A stretch of 54,008 bases of DNA from Gallionellaceae bacterium. GTDB taxonomy: Bacteria; Pseudomonadota; Gammaproteobacteria; Burkholderiales; Gallionellaceae. Position numbers and translations under genes: made by a program. This document shows, one piece after another, positions 46,365 to 54,008 of this stretch; within the stretch, counting starts at the first letter, position 1, and each line of letters begins with the position of its first letter. The DNA is taken from assembly GCA_019753125.1 (NCBI GenBank), contig JAIELH010000012.1:1-54008 (forward strand), in the 5' to 3' direction. The notes under the pieces were generated by a model, which made no database searches, was not told where the DNA came from, and was given only the letters and a program-made list of their open reading frames with translations.

Positions 46365-48161
46365 ATGCGCCCATCCCCGATTCATCCGCCAGATGGCGGC
46401 AATCGCGCCGACTGGCAGACGCTGCGTTCCCTGTTGCCTTTCCTGCTGGAGTTCAAGTGGCGCGTGATTGTCGCGCTGATTTTGCTGGTGTTTGCCAAGC
46501 TCGCCAATGTCTCTGTCCCGCTGGTGCTCAAGGAGATTGTCGACGCGCTGGATAAGCCCCATGCGGCGCTTGTCGCTCCGGTATTCCTGATCGTCGGCTA
46601 CGGGCTGCTGCGCATGTCCAGCACGCTGTTCGGCGAATTGCGCGATGCGGTATTCGCGAAGGTGACGCAACGCGCGATCCGGCGTGTGGCGCTGCAGGTG
46701 TTCGAACATTTGCACAGCCTGAGTTTGCGCTTTCATCTCGACCGGCAGACCGGCGGGGTGTCGCGCGATATCGAACGCGGCACGCGTGGCATCGGTTTTC
46801 TGATGAACTTCATGCTGTTCAATATCCTGCCGACATTGCTGGAAATCTGCCTGGTCGCGGCGATCTTGTTCAGCAAATATGACGTCTGGTTTGCGGTGAT
46901 TACGTTTATCACGCTGCTGGTTTACATCGGCTTTACGCTGTTTGTCACCGAGTGGCGCATGGTGGTGCGCCGTTCGATGAACAATCTGGACTCCAAGGCG
47001 AACAGCCACGCGATCGACAGCTTGCTGAACTATGAGACGGTGAAGTATTTCGGCAACGAGCAATATGAAGCGCGGCGTTATGACGAGAACATGCAGCACT
47101 GGGAGGTTGCGGCGGTGCGCAATACCGTTTCTCTGGCCTATTTGAATGCCGGACAGAGCATTATCGTTGCGCTCGGCGTCACGGCGCTGATGCTGCTGGC
47201 CGCCGATCAGGTGGTGCAGGGAAAAATGACGCTGGGGGATTTGGTGCTGGTTAACGTCTTCATGATCCAGTTGTACATGCCGCTGCATTTCCTCGGTTAT
47301 GTGTACCGTGAAATCCGCCATGCGCTGGCGGACATGGAGAAAATGTTCAGCCTGTTGCATGAGGATCGCGAGATCGACGATGCGCCGGATGCTCGCGCCT
47401 TACCGGCGGGCAGGGCCGATGTTAGGTTCGAAGGAGTTGGTTTTGGTTATGCGCCGGACCGGCAGATACTGTTCGGTGTGAGTTTCGTAATCCCGGAGGG
47501 CCATACCGTGGCGGTGGTCGGGGAAAGTGGCGCAGGCAAATCAACGCTGTCGCGTTTGCTGTTCCGTTTCTACGACGTGCAGCAGGGCTGCATCCGGATA
47601 AATGGCCAGGACATCCGCGAGGTCACGCAAAGCAGTCTGCGTGCGGCAATCGGCATCGTGCCGCAGGATACCGTGCTGTTTAACGATACGATCTATTACA
47701 ACATCGTTTATGGCCGGCCTGACGCTACTCGTGAAGAGGTGTTCGCGGCAGCGCAGACGGCGCATATCCATGATTTTATCGAGTCATTGCCGCAGGGGTA
47801 TGAAACCATGGTGGGTGAACGTGGTCTTAAACTGTCAGGGGGCGAGAAGCAGCGTGTCGCGATTGCGCGCGCGATCCTTAAAAACCCGGCGATACTGATT
47901 TTCGATGAGGCGACTTCCGCGCTGGATTCCAAATCGGAAAAGGCGATTCAGGCGGAACTGCATGCGATCGCGCAAAACCGCACCACGTTGATTATCGCGC
48001 ACCGCCTGTCTACGGTGGTGGATGCCGACCAGATACTGGTGATGGACAAGGGGCGCATCATCGAACGCGGTTCGCATCACGAGTTGCTGGCGCGGGATAC
48101 GTTGTATGCGCAAATGTGGAACCTTCAGAAGCAGGAAGAGCAGATTCACCCTGGCTATTGA
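46365..48161 (+). CDS. Atm1/HMT1-type ABC exporter (membrane plus ATPase)
   Basis: 598 residues, a half-transporter. Six transmembrane helices span ~20-320 (VIVALILLVFAKLANVSVPL; LNAGQSIIVALGVTALMLLA is one, in part). The ATPase has Walker A GESGAGKST, Q-loop IVPQDTVLF, signature LSGGEKQR, Walker B AILIFDEATSALD and H-loop IIAHRLSTV. The Atm1 group exports glutathione-linked or Fe-S-related compounds or metals. It lies 29 bp after rnhB and could be read with the lpx operon. Confidence 0.93.
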   Translation: MRPSPIHPPDGGNRADWQTLRSLLPFLLEFKWRVIVALILLVFAKLANVSVPLVLKEIVDALDKPHAALVAPVFLIVGYGLLRMSSTLFGELRDAVFAKVTQRAIRRVALQVFEHLHSLSLRFHLDRQTGGVSRDIERGTRGIGFLMNFMLFNILPTLLEICLVAAILFSKYDVWFAVITFITLLVYIGFTLFVTEWRMVVRRSMNNLDSKANSHAIDSLLNYETVKYFGNEQYEARRYDENMQHWEVAAVRNTVSLAYLNAGQSIIVALGVTALMLLAADQVVQGKMTLGDLVLVNVFMIQLYMPLHFLGYVYREIRHALADMEKMFSLLHEDREIDDAPDARALPAGRADVRFEGVGFGYAPDRQILFGVSFVIPEGHTVAVVGESGAGKSTLSRLLFRFYDVQQGCIRINGQDIREVTQSSLRAAIGIVPQDTVLFNDTIYYNIVYGRPDATREEVFAAAQTAHIHDFIESLPQGYETMVGERGLKLSGGEKQRVAIARAILKNPAILIFDEATSALDSKSEKAIQAELHAIAQNRTTLIIAHRLSTVVDADQILVMDKGRIIERGSHHELLARDTLYAQMWNLQKQEEQIHPGY

Positions 48162-48221
48162 TTTAAATCGATATTGATGTATGCTGTATGCTATGCAGGT
48201 GATTGTGGGAGGGTGGCGTCT

Positions 48222-49130
48222 ATGAAAACAAAATTGTTGATGTGTCTGCTGGCCGGGCAGGTGCTGGTGGCGCATGCGGGAGAGCAGGGGGGCGATCGCC
48301 CTGTCGTATTGGTGCAGGCCAAGCAGTTGACCGCGACATCCAGAACAAACGCCGAACCCAAGCTGCAATCGGCTATTGCAATGATTTACGATCAGCAGAC
48401 CCAGCGCCCGTTGTACACCAAAAATGCCGAAGCGCTTGCACCTATTGCATCCATTACAAAATTGATGACGGCCATGGTGTTGCTGGACGCGCAACTGCCT
48501 TTGGATGAAAGGATCAGCATTGATGTGGCAGACATCGATACGCTCAAAGGCACACATTCTAGGCTTAGCGTAGGCATGACCTTCACTCGCAGCGAGTTGC
48601 TCCACTTGGCGCTGATGTCTTCCGAAAACCGTGCGGCTGCCGCGTTGGCACGCACCTACCCGGGCGGGCAAGAGGCGGCAATTGCCGCGATGAACGCCAA
48701 GGCGCGCCAGCTCGGTATGCAGAACACCCGGTTTCTTGACCCTACCGGATTAAACAGCGACAACGTTTCCACCGCGCATGACCTGGTCAAGATGGTTGCG
48801 GCTGCACGCGACTATGCCTTGATACATGAATACACGACGATGGCGGCGCATTCTGTAGGTGATCGGCGCGGGCGCGAGATGCGTTTCAACAACACCAATC
48901 CGTTGGTCAAAAGCGCTTCATGGGACATTGGCGTAAGCAAGACCGGCTACATCAGTGAGGCGGGGCGCTGTCTGGTGATGGAAGCGACCATCAATCAACG
49001 TCCGGTAATTATCGTGTTACTCGATTCATGGGGAAAGCGTACCCGTATCGGTGACGCCAATCGCATCAAGAAGTGGATGGAGAGCGCCAACCTGAGAGGC
49101 GGCAAGCAGTTGGCGGAAAGCAAAGTATAG
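48222..49130 (+). CDS. pbpG: D-alanyl-D-alanine endopeptidase (PBP7-like)
   Basis: 302 residues from the ATG at 48222 with GGGAGGG upstream. The signal peptide MKTKLLMCLLAGQVLVAHA is cleaved before GEQ. Penicillin-binding motifs: SITK (PIASITKLM), SEN (LMSSENRAA) and KTG (VSKTGYI). The S11-type enzyme cuts DD-crosslinks in peptidoglycan. Confidence 0.94.
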   Translation: MKTKLLMCLLAGQVLVAHAGEQGGDRPVVLVQAKQLTATSRTNAEPKLQSAIAMIYDQQTQRPLYTKNAEALAPIASITKLMTAMVLLDAQLPLDERISIDVADIDTLKGTHSRLSVGMTFTRSELLHLALMSSENRAAAALARTYPGGQEAAIAAMNAKARQLGMQNTRFLDPTGLNSDNVSTAHDLVKMVAAARDYALIHEYTTMAAHSVGDRRGREMRFNNTNPLVKSASWDIGVSKTGYISEAGRCLVMEATINQRPVIIVLLDSWGKRTRIGDANRIKKWMESANLRGGKQLAESKV

Positions 49131-49204
49131 CCAGAAGGTGTTCACACCTTTGGGTGTCCATTTCATTAGAGCCGGGGATTTACCTCACTGAATTAAGCGC
49201 CGCG

Positions 49205-49308
49205 CCAAGGACGACTTGAGATGCCAATCACGAAATAAAGTTCGCGGTTGTGTCATTCACAACAAGAGGCCGCCCCAAAGAGGAGCACCCCAATCGCCTC
49301 CTGTCCCT
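49205..49308 (+). repeat. diverged copy of the 7688-7956 element core
   Basis: GTTGTGTCATTCACAACAAG (49247-49266) matches 7761-7780 with a single C/T change, and the identity continues through AGGC (to 49270). The flanks also align: CTTGAGATGC before it, and CAAAGAGGAGCACCCCAATC after it against CAAAGGGGGGCGCTCAAATC. Most differences are G/A or C/T, as expected of a decaying copy. The terminal repeats are not recognisable here. Confidence 0.65.
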
Positions 49309-49355
49309 CCAAAATCTCTGGTAATGCCGCTAGCAATCTGATGGATAATCCGGGT

Positions 49356-49850
49356 TTAATGAACTGGCGTTATTCCGTGCCAGCCGGGGTGATTGAAGTA
49401 AGCGCCGTAATTATCCAGGGCACGCATGATCTTTTCCGCTCCCTTGCGCGCCTTGCTGCCGCTTTTTGCTTTCATGCTTTCCGTGCCTGCAATGATATCG
49501 GCCAGCACAAGATGAAGCGTTGCGTCGGTTTTTTGGTCCAGCCTGCAATTTTTTACGACGAACGCAATCTGGTCGTCTATCTTCTCTGCCAGCGCCCGGT
49601 ATTGCTCCACAGTGGCTTTGCCGGAATGCACCGCCGGAAGCTCCGCCTCCAACGCATCGCGGATTTTTTCCATACCCTGGCGCAAGTTGTCATCGGTGGC
49701 CCATTTCTTGCCGTTATCGAGAGTGAGCTTCGCCGGTTTTTCTCCATGATGCGCATGGCTGTGCTCCTGGGCAGACGTTATTCCAGCATTCATGCCCAGC
49801 AGTGCGGCGGCGGACAGTGTTGCGGCTATTTTTTTCCATTGATTGAACAT
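49356..49850 (-). CDS. small His-rich periplasmic protein, DnrO-like
   Basis: 164 residues from the ATG at 49850 (MFNQWKK); the longer frame lacks a signal peptide start. The signal peptide ends near GITSAQ, followed by a His-rich stretch EHSHAHHGEK. The mature part is mostly helical (LDNGKKWATDDNLRQGMEKI; YRALAEKIDDQIAFVVKNC; LHLVLADIIAGTESM), suggesting a four-helix bundle. It resembles proteins named DnrO in databases, without known function. Metal binding is possible but unproven. Confidence 0.75.
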   Translation of the reverse strand: MFNQWKKIAATLSAAALLGMNAGITSAQEHSHAHHGEKPAKLTLDNGKKWATDDNLRQGMEKIRDALEAELPAVHSGKATVEQYRALAEKIDDQIAFVVKNCRLDQKTDATLHLVLADIIAGTESMKAKSGSKARKGAEKIMRALDNYGAYFNHPGWHGITPVH

Positions 49851-50047
49851 CGCTATTTCCTTGATCGATAAATTACAGGTTAAATTACAGGTTCGGTTCT
49901 GGCGATGCCAGCAACTTGATTCTACCCTGACTTCAGTGCGCCCACAACCCAGCCACAAACAACAACACCCAATTGACCCGCTTCCGGTTCATTCTTTTCC
50001 CGGCGCGGGTATAATTCGCCCTCACGTTTAAACAGCAAGGAAATATC

Positions 50048-51241
50048 TTGGAACTCTCCACTCGCGTACAGGCAATCAAACCCTCACCCACCCTCGCCGT
50101 CACCGCCCGTGCGGCAAAACTGAAAGCCGAAGGCAAAGACATCATCGGGCTGGGCGCGGGCGAACCGGATTTCGACACGCCGCAACACATCAAGGACGCC
50201 GCGATTGCGGCGATCAACAAGGGTTTCACCAAATACACCGCCGTCGGCGGCACGCCGTCGCTAAAACAGGCAATCATCGCCAAATTCAAACGCGACAACG
50301 GGCTTGACTACACCGCGAAGCAGATACTGGTGTCCTGCGGCGGCAAGCAGAGCTTCTTCAATCTCGCGCTGGCGGTCATCAACCCCGGTGACGAGGTAAT
50401 CGTGCCTGCGCCGTACTGGGTATCCTATCCCGACATCGTAATCATCGCGGAAGGCAAGCCGGTGATCGTGGAAGCCGGTATCGAGCAGTGCTTCAGGATG
50501 ACTGCCGCGCAACTGGAAGCGGCGATCACGCCCAAGACGCGGATGGTGGTAATCAACAGCCCGAGCAACCCGTCCGGCGCAGTGTACACGCTGGAGGAGT
50601 TGCAGGCGCTGGGTGCTGTGCTGCGCAAGCATCCGGGTATTTTGATCGCCAGCGACGACATGTACGAACACATCGCGCTGTCCGACGCCAAATTCGTCAA
50701 TATCCTGAATGCCTGCCCCGACCTGTATTCGCGCACAATGGTGCTGAACGGCGTTTCGAAAGCGTATGCGATGACCGGCTGGCGCATCGGCTATGCGGCG
50801 GGGCCGGAAAACGTCATCACCGCGATGGAGAACGTGCAGTCGCAAAGCACCTCCAATCCCACATCGATCTCCCAAGTGGCCGCCGAAGCCGCGCTGAATG
50901 GCGACCAGGGCTGCATCGCGCCGATGCTCAAGGCCTTCCGCGAGCGCCATATGTTCGTGGTCAATGAATTGAACAGGATTCCCGGCGTAAGCTGCATCAT
51001 GGCGGGCGGCGCGTTCTACGCTTTCCCGGACATGCGCAAGGCCATCGCCACGTTGCACCAGCGCGGCATGATCAAGGCCGCCACCGACATCGCGCTGTCC
51101 GAATACTTGCTGGAGCAAGGCGGTGTGGCTGTCGTGCCCGGCTCGGCGTTCGGCAGCGAGGGCTATATCCGCCTGTCGTTCGCCACTTCGATGGTGAATC
51201 TGCAAAAGGCGCTGGAACGCATCGCCAAATTGTTGGCGTAA
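50048..51241 (+). CDS. aspC: aspartate/aromatic aminotransferase, PLP-dependent class I
   Basis: 397 residues. The start is TTG at 50048 with AAGGAA 7 bp upstream. Marks: SPTLAVTARAAKLKAEGKDI, GAGEPDFDTPQHIK, INSPSNPSGAVY, DDMYEHI and the PLP lysine in NGVSKAYAMTGWRIGY. This is the subgroup Ib aspartate aminotransferase type, interconverting aspartate and glutamate oxo-acids. It is divergent from the DnrO-like gene. Confidence 0.94.
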   Translation: MELSTRVQAIKPSPTLAVTARAAKLKAEGKDIIGLGAGEPDFDTPQHIKDAAIAAINKGFTKYTAVGGTPSLKQAIIAKFKRDNGLDYTAKQILVSCGGKQSFFNLALAVINPGDEVIVPAPYWVSYPDIVIIAEGKPVIVEAGIEQCFRMTAAQLEAAITPKTRMVVINSPSNPSGAVYTLEELQALGAVLRKHPGILIASDDMYEHIALSDAKFVNILNACPDLYSRTMVLNGVSKAYAMTGWRIGYAAGPENVITAMENVQSQSTSNPTSISQVAAEAALNGDQGCIAPMLKAFRERHMFVVNELNRIPGVSCIMAGGAFYAFPDMRKAIATLHQRGMIKAATDIALSEYLLEQGGVAVVPGSAFGSEGYIRLSFATSMVNLQKALERIAKLLA

Positions 51242-51851
51242 CGCTTGCAAGTATGCCGTTCTATCCCGATTCGCATTACCCGGATTGCTCGTTGAATTTC
51301 CGTGCAACGGAGAAAAACCAAGTGTTGCCTGTTTCGCGGGAATAAAGGCAACTGATTTATCCGAATTAAACCTGGAATAACGATAAAATAGCAGTGCTAT
51401 TTCAACGATAGTATCTTGGCCTATTTGGGCGATTATGCCAAATTGTTGTTGGCTGAATTATTCTGGACAATCCATTAAATGCAGGATGACGAGCTGATGC
51501 ACCCAACGGATGATCTTAAATTTAAATAATTTGGATACAAATGCGTTTATCGCAGTATCTTGTTACAGGCCTATTGCAGGCAAACATTTCAGATGATAGC
51601 CTGTCAAATGTTTTGATTTTTGCTAGAATTTCAAATTGGGCCAATGAAATAAAAAAATGGCCGCAAGATTCCTGATGGAACTATTGCTTGTTGCTTCAAC
51701 CTAATAATGTTAATTACTTAGGTTAAAAAATAATATGGCAATACCTCCCAAACGTAGTGAGGTTCTTGCTTTTGTCATCCGGCGGTCTAATTATGATAGT
51801 TTGGGATGTTTTTAGAGTTATTGTGCAACACGGGCGCAGAGAGATCACAAA
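51242..51851. other. 610-bp AT-rich non-coding region
   Basis: No convincing gene. It is clearly more AT-rich than the flanking genes. It includes a possible promoter TGTCAA (51602-51607), 16 bp, TAGAAT (51624-51629) with an extended TGC. Further down is a dyad AACCTAA (51698-51704) / TTAGGTT (51718-51724). A 26-codon ORF (51735, MAIPPKRSEV) lacks a ribosome binding site. The region presumably controls the lipoprotein gene at 51852. Confidence 0.6.
51698..51727 (+). promoter_or_regulatory. putative operator, copy 1 (NHL lipoprotein gene)
   Basis: AATTACTTAGGTTAAA (51712-51727) is 14/16 identical to a motif upstream of the next gene. It forms half of a 7-bp dyad, AACCTAA-N13-TTAGGTT, whose arms are 20 bp apart centre to centre, about two DNA turns. 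It lies 125 bp before the ATG. Confidence 0.45.
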
Positions 51852-52916
51852 ATGAAATTGTACCGGCTTAATGGTTTCCGTAATTTGATGCTTGCCTGTC
51901 TGGGCGTAGCCTTGCTTGGCCTGTTCGGCTGCGCCACAGAAAAACCGATCGAAAAGAAAGAATATGGCGATATAGTGTGGCCATCGCCGCCGGATACGCC
52001 ACGCATTCGTTTCTTGGCCGAATATAGCGGACAAAGCGATTTCGGCAGCAAGAGTTCTTTCAAGGCGTCATTGTTGGGCGAGGAAAGCGGCGGCTTGCAA
52101 TTGGACAAGCCCTACGCTGCAACCGCTTCCGCCGATGGCAACCTCATCTATGTGACCGACACCAAGCTGCATGCGGTTGTAGTTTTTGATTTCAAGGAAA
52201 AAGAGGTGCGCGCGCTGCAAACCGACGCAAGCGGCGGTTTGGTAACCCCGATGGATGTCAAGCTCGATAAACGCGGCCGGATTTTCGTCGCTGATGCCAC
52301 ACGCCAGGAAGTGCTGGTTTATAGCCCGGAAGGAAAAACCCTGCTGACACTTGGCAAAAAGGAAGAACTCGGGCGCCCCACCGGCCTTGCTATTGACGAT
52401 GGGCGTAACCGGTTATATGTGGCCGATACGATCAAGCACCGCATCGTGGTGTACAATTTAGAAGGTAAATATTTGTTCAGTATCGGCGAACGTGGCGACG
52501 ATCCCAGCCAGTTGAACTACCCGACCAGCCTCGCGGTGGATACAAAGGGTAATCTGCTGGTATCGGATTCCGGCAATTTTCGCGCCCAGGTATTTAACGC
52601 GGATGGCAAACCCGTTCGCACGATCGGGCAACTCGGTGATTCATATGGCAGTTTCAGCCGCCCTAAAGGAATCGCCTCAGATTCCGATAATAATATTTAC
52701 GTGGTAGATGGTGCATTCAGCAATTTTCAGATTTTTGACTCGGAAGGCAAGCTTTTGCTGTTTGTCGGGACAATGGGGAAGGAGCCCGGCATGTTCTGGC
52801 TACCGACTGGAATTTACATCAACCGTGGCGACAGGATTTATGTGGTTGATTCGCTCAATGCGCGAATCCAGATTTTTCAGTATCTCAAAGAAGGGAGGAC
52901 GCCCATTGAGAAGTGA
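51852..52916 (+). CDS. lipoprotein with six-bladed NHL beta-propeller
   Basis: 354 residues. The signal peptide ends in the lipobox LFGC, so the mature protein is lipid-anchored; the residues after Cys (ATEK) do not have the Asp that retains lipoproteins in the inner membrane. About six NHL/propeller blades follow (GRPTGLAIDDGRNRLYVADT; NYPTSLAVDTKGNLLVSDSG; SRPKGIASDSDNNIYVVDGA). The propeller is a likely protein-binding platform. It is followed by a tetrahaem cytochrome gene, suggesting a shared redox role. Function is inferred only. Confidence 0.88.
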   Translation: MKLYRLNGFRNLMLACLGVALLGLFGCATEKPIEKKEYGDIVWPSPPDTPRIRFLAEYSGQSDFGSKSSFKASLLGEESGGLQLDKPYAATASADGNLIYVTDTKLHAVVVFDFKEKEVRALQTDASGGLVTPMDVKLDKRGRIFVADATRQEVLVYSPEGKTLLTLGKKEELGRPTGLAIDDGRNRLYVADTIKHRIVVYNLEGKYLFSIGERGDDPSQLNYPTSLAVDTKGNLLVSDSGNFRAQVFNADGKPVRTIGQLGDSYGSFSRPKGIASDSDNNIYVVDGAFSNFQIFDSEGKLLLFVGTMGKEPGMFWLPTGIYINRGDRIYVVDSLNARIQIFQYLKEGRTPIEK

Positions 52917-52998
52917 CGGCAAACCGGCCAATTCTGACCGCCGGTCATTACAAAATAACCGTCAATCAGCTTTTAGCTTCATTAGTATTGCATTAATA

Positions 52999-53014
52999 AA
53001 TTGTTTAGGTTAAA
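52999..53014 (+). promoter_or_regulatory. putative operator, copy 2 (cytochrome gene)
   Basis: AATTGTTTAGGTTAAA matches 51712-51727 at 14 of 16 positions and lies 139 bp before the cytochrome ATG. It may overlap a promoter: TTGCAT, 17 bp, TAAAGT. A GC hairpin CCGGG-ATAAATA-CCCGG (53088-53104) followed by AGTTTT lies in the expected leader. Confidence 0.45.
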
Positions 53015-53152
53015 GTCCGGCCATGAAACAAGTGTGGTCAGTAAGCGAATCAGCAGTCTGACGCACAAATAGTTTAGTTGTAGGCAACCGGGATAAATAC
53101 CCGGAGTTTTAGCAAGCCCTTCCAAACTGAATAAATTGAGGAGTAATATATT

Positions 53153-53860
53153 ATGAGCAAGCAAATCAAATCTAAAGCCTTGGCGTCCAGCCTGTTGTGC
53201 GCATTACTGGTTTCCGTGGCGGGGAGCGCAAGCGCAGTTGGCATCAAACAATCCAAACATGACTTGTCCGTCACCGGTCAAAATACTGCGGCATCTGGTC
53301 TCCGTTCGAGCGACCAGAATGAAATTTGCGTCTTCTGCCACACGCCGCACGCTGCGATCAAGAATACCCACATTCCGCTGTGGAATCATAACTTGTCGGC
53401 TGTTGCTACGTACACTCTCTACACCAGCGACACACTTAACGCCACAATGGGCCAAATGGGTGGCGCAACCGCAGCAGGTGCGACGGTGACCAATCTGTGT
53501 TTGTCCTGCCATGACGGTACGGTCGCGCTGAACAGTATAAACAACACCTCCAAGGTGCGGCCGACTACGACCTTTAGCGGTACCGGACTGATGACGGGCG
53601 TTGCCAATCTCGGGACAGACCTGTCGAAATCTCACCCGGTTAACTTCAACTATACAGCATCCGACCCCTTTACCACCGGCGCTGGCGGCGGATTGGTTTC
53701 AGGAGCTGGGTCCGCCAAGCTGTTCTCCAACACCGTACAATGCGCGTCCTGTCACGACGTTCACACTTCTGCGGAAGTGGACGGCAGCAACAGGCCAATT
53801 GCATTCTTGCGTGTCTCGATGAGCGGCAGCACCTTGTGCTTCCAATGCCACGATAAATAA
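53153..53860 (+). CDS. tetrahaem c-type cytochrome (doubled CXXCH type)
   Basis: 235 residues. The signal peptide is cut after SASA. Four haem-binding motifs: CVFCH, CLSCH, CASCH and CFQCH, with CVFCHTPH and CASCHDVH being typical of the doubled-CXXCH family. The spacing is wide (~50-80 residues), with Ser/Thr-rich stretches between. It is periplasmic or surface-exposed. RBS GAGGAG is present. Together with the propeller lipoprotein it could be part of an electron-transfer path, for example in Fe(II)-oxidising relatives. Confidence 0.93.
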   Translation: MSKQIKSKALASSLLCALLVSVAGSASAVGIKQSKHDLSVTGQNTAASGLRSSDQNEICVFCHTPHAAIKNTHIPLWNHNLSAVATYTLYTSDTLNATMGQMGGATAAGATVTNLCLSCHDGTVALNSINNTSKVRPTTTFSGTGLMTGVANLGTDLSKSHPVNFNYTASDPFTTGAGGGLVSGAGSAKLFSNTVQCASCHDVHTSAEVDGSNRPIAFLRVSMSGSTLCFQCHDK

Positions 53861-53888
53861 TACATAACGTTTTAATGTGTTATTTGAG

Positions 53889-53913
53889 GGGGGAGCGAGG
53901 GGTGCTCCCCCCG
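53889..53913 (+). terminator. intrinsic terminator after the cytochrome gene
   Basis: A perfect 9-bp stem GGGGGGAGC / GCTCCCCCC with a 7-nt loop, followed by GTGTTTTTGG. It lies 29 bp after the stop codon and ends the cytochrome transcript. Confidence 0.8.
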
Positions 53914-54008
53914 TGTTTTTGGTGTGGCTGTCTGGCGATCGTACTTCCTGCAGAGCCATAATAATAAAGGTTGCTGCCGTATGGCGGCAGCGTGTTTGCG
54001 GCTGCTGA
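53914..54008 (+). other. window end, possible start of a further gene
   Basis: Contains a 7-bp hairpin GCTGCCG-TATGG-CGGCAGC (53973-53991). An ATG at 53981 opens a frame that runs off the window with AAAGG upstream, but too few codons are visible to call it. Confidence 0.2.

Noticed and set aside
51735-51815. 26-codon ORF starting MAIPPKRSEV in the AT-rich region
   Set aside because: No ribosome binding site, no recognisable homology, and it lies in the probable leader of the lipoprotein gene.

Overview
The window looks like a chromosomal segment of a Gram-negative betaproteobacterium. The best fit is the Nitrosomonadales, in the direction of Gallionella/Sideroxydans-like bacteria. This is inferred from gene order (PHP-YciO-M50-TrpS-ScpA-ScpB; rpsB through rnhB including the lipid A genes), from protein character, and from a multihaem c-type cytochrome beside a beta-propeller lipoprotein at the right end. 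No rRNA, CRISPR array, transposase or prophage gene was seen. One tRNA (Leu, CAA) is present.

Layout. 2-982: 3' end of glycogen phosphorylase. 1014-2297: a Ser/Thr kinase with a C-terminal cyclic-nucleotide-binding domain, convergent to glgP. 2358-3786: scpB and scpA. 3994-12652: four genes for TPR proteins carrying glycosyltransferase domains (one GT9-like, three O-GlcNAc-transferase/SPINDLY-like), lying between scpA and trpS; the last starts one base after the trpS stop. 12654-17041: trpS (with a predicted Fe-S cluster), an M50 protease, a YciO-like protein, a PHP phosphoesterase, RnfH and RatA, all on the minus strand. 17232-21707: smpB (+), then htpX, yciB, msrB, a PIN-PhoH protein and tRNA-Leu on the minus strand. 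21784-27415: queA, tgt, tilS, a Nudix hydrolase and amtB on the plus strand; amtB has a sigma-54 promoter and NtrC-type sites. 27485-31094: a protein quality control cluster (HtrA-like protease, Hsp20, DegP) with candidate sigma-32 and sigma-E promoters. 31362-31730: a small secreted OB-fold protein.

31955-48161 is the conserved translation/envelope supercluster: rpsB, tsf, pyrH, frr, uppS, cdsA, dxr, rseP, bamA, skp, lpxD, fabZ, lpxA, lpxB and rnhB, followed by an Atm1-type ABC exporter. It links translation, UMP supply, isoprenoid and phospholipid precursors, outer-membrane protein assembly and lipid A synthesis. 48222-51241: a PBP7-like endopeptidase, a small His-rich periplasmic protein (minus) and an aspartate aminotransferase. 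After a 610-bp AT-rich non-coding stretch come an NHL-propeller lipoprotein and a tetrahaem cytochrome c. A near-identical 16-bp motif lies 125-139 bp upstream of both.

The most unusual parts are the TPR-glycosyltransferase island with its nested-palindrome element and recombination scars, the kinase-cNMP fusion beside glgP, the nitrogen-control promoter of an amtB without glnK, and the propeller/cytochrome pair with its shared upstream motif. Functional links between neighbours are inference unless stated otherwise.
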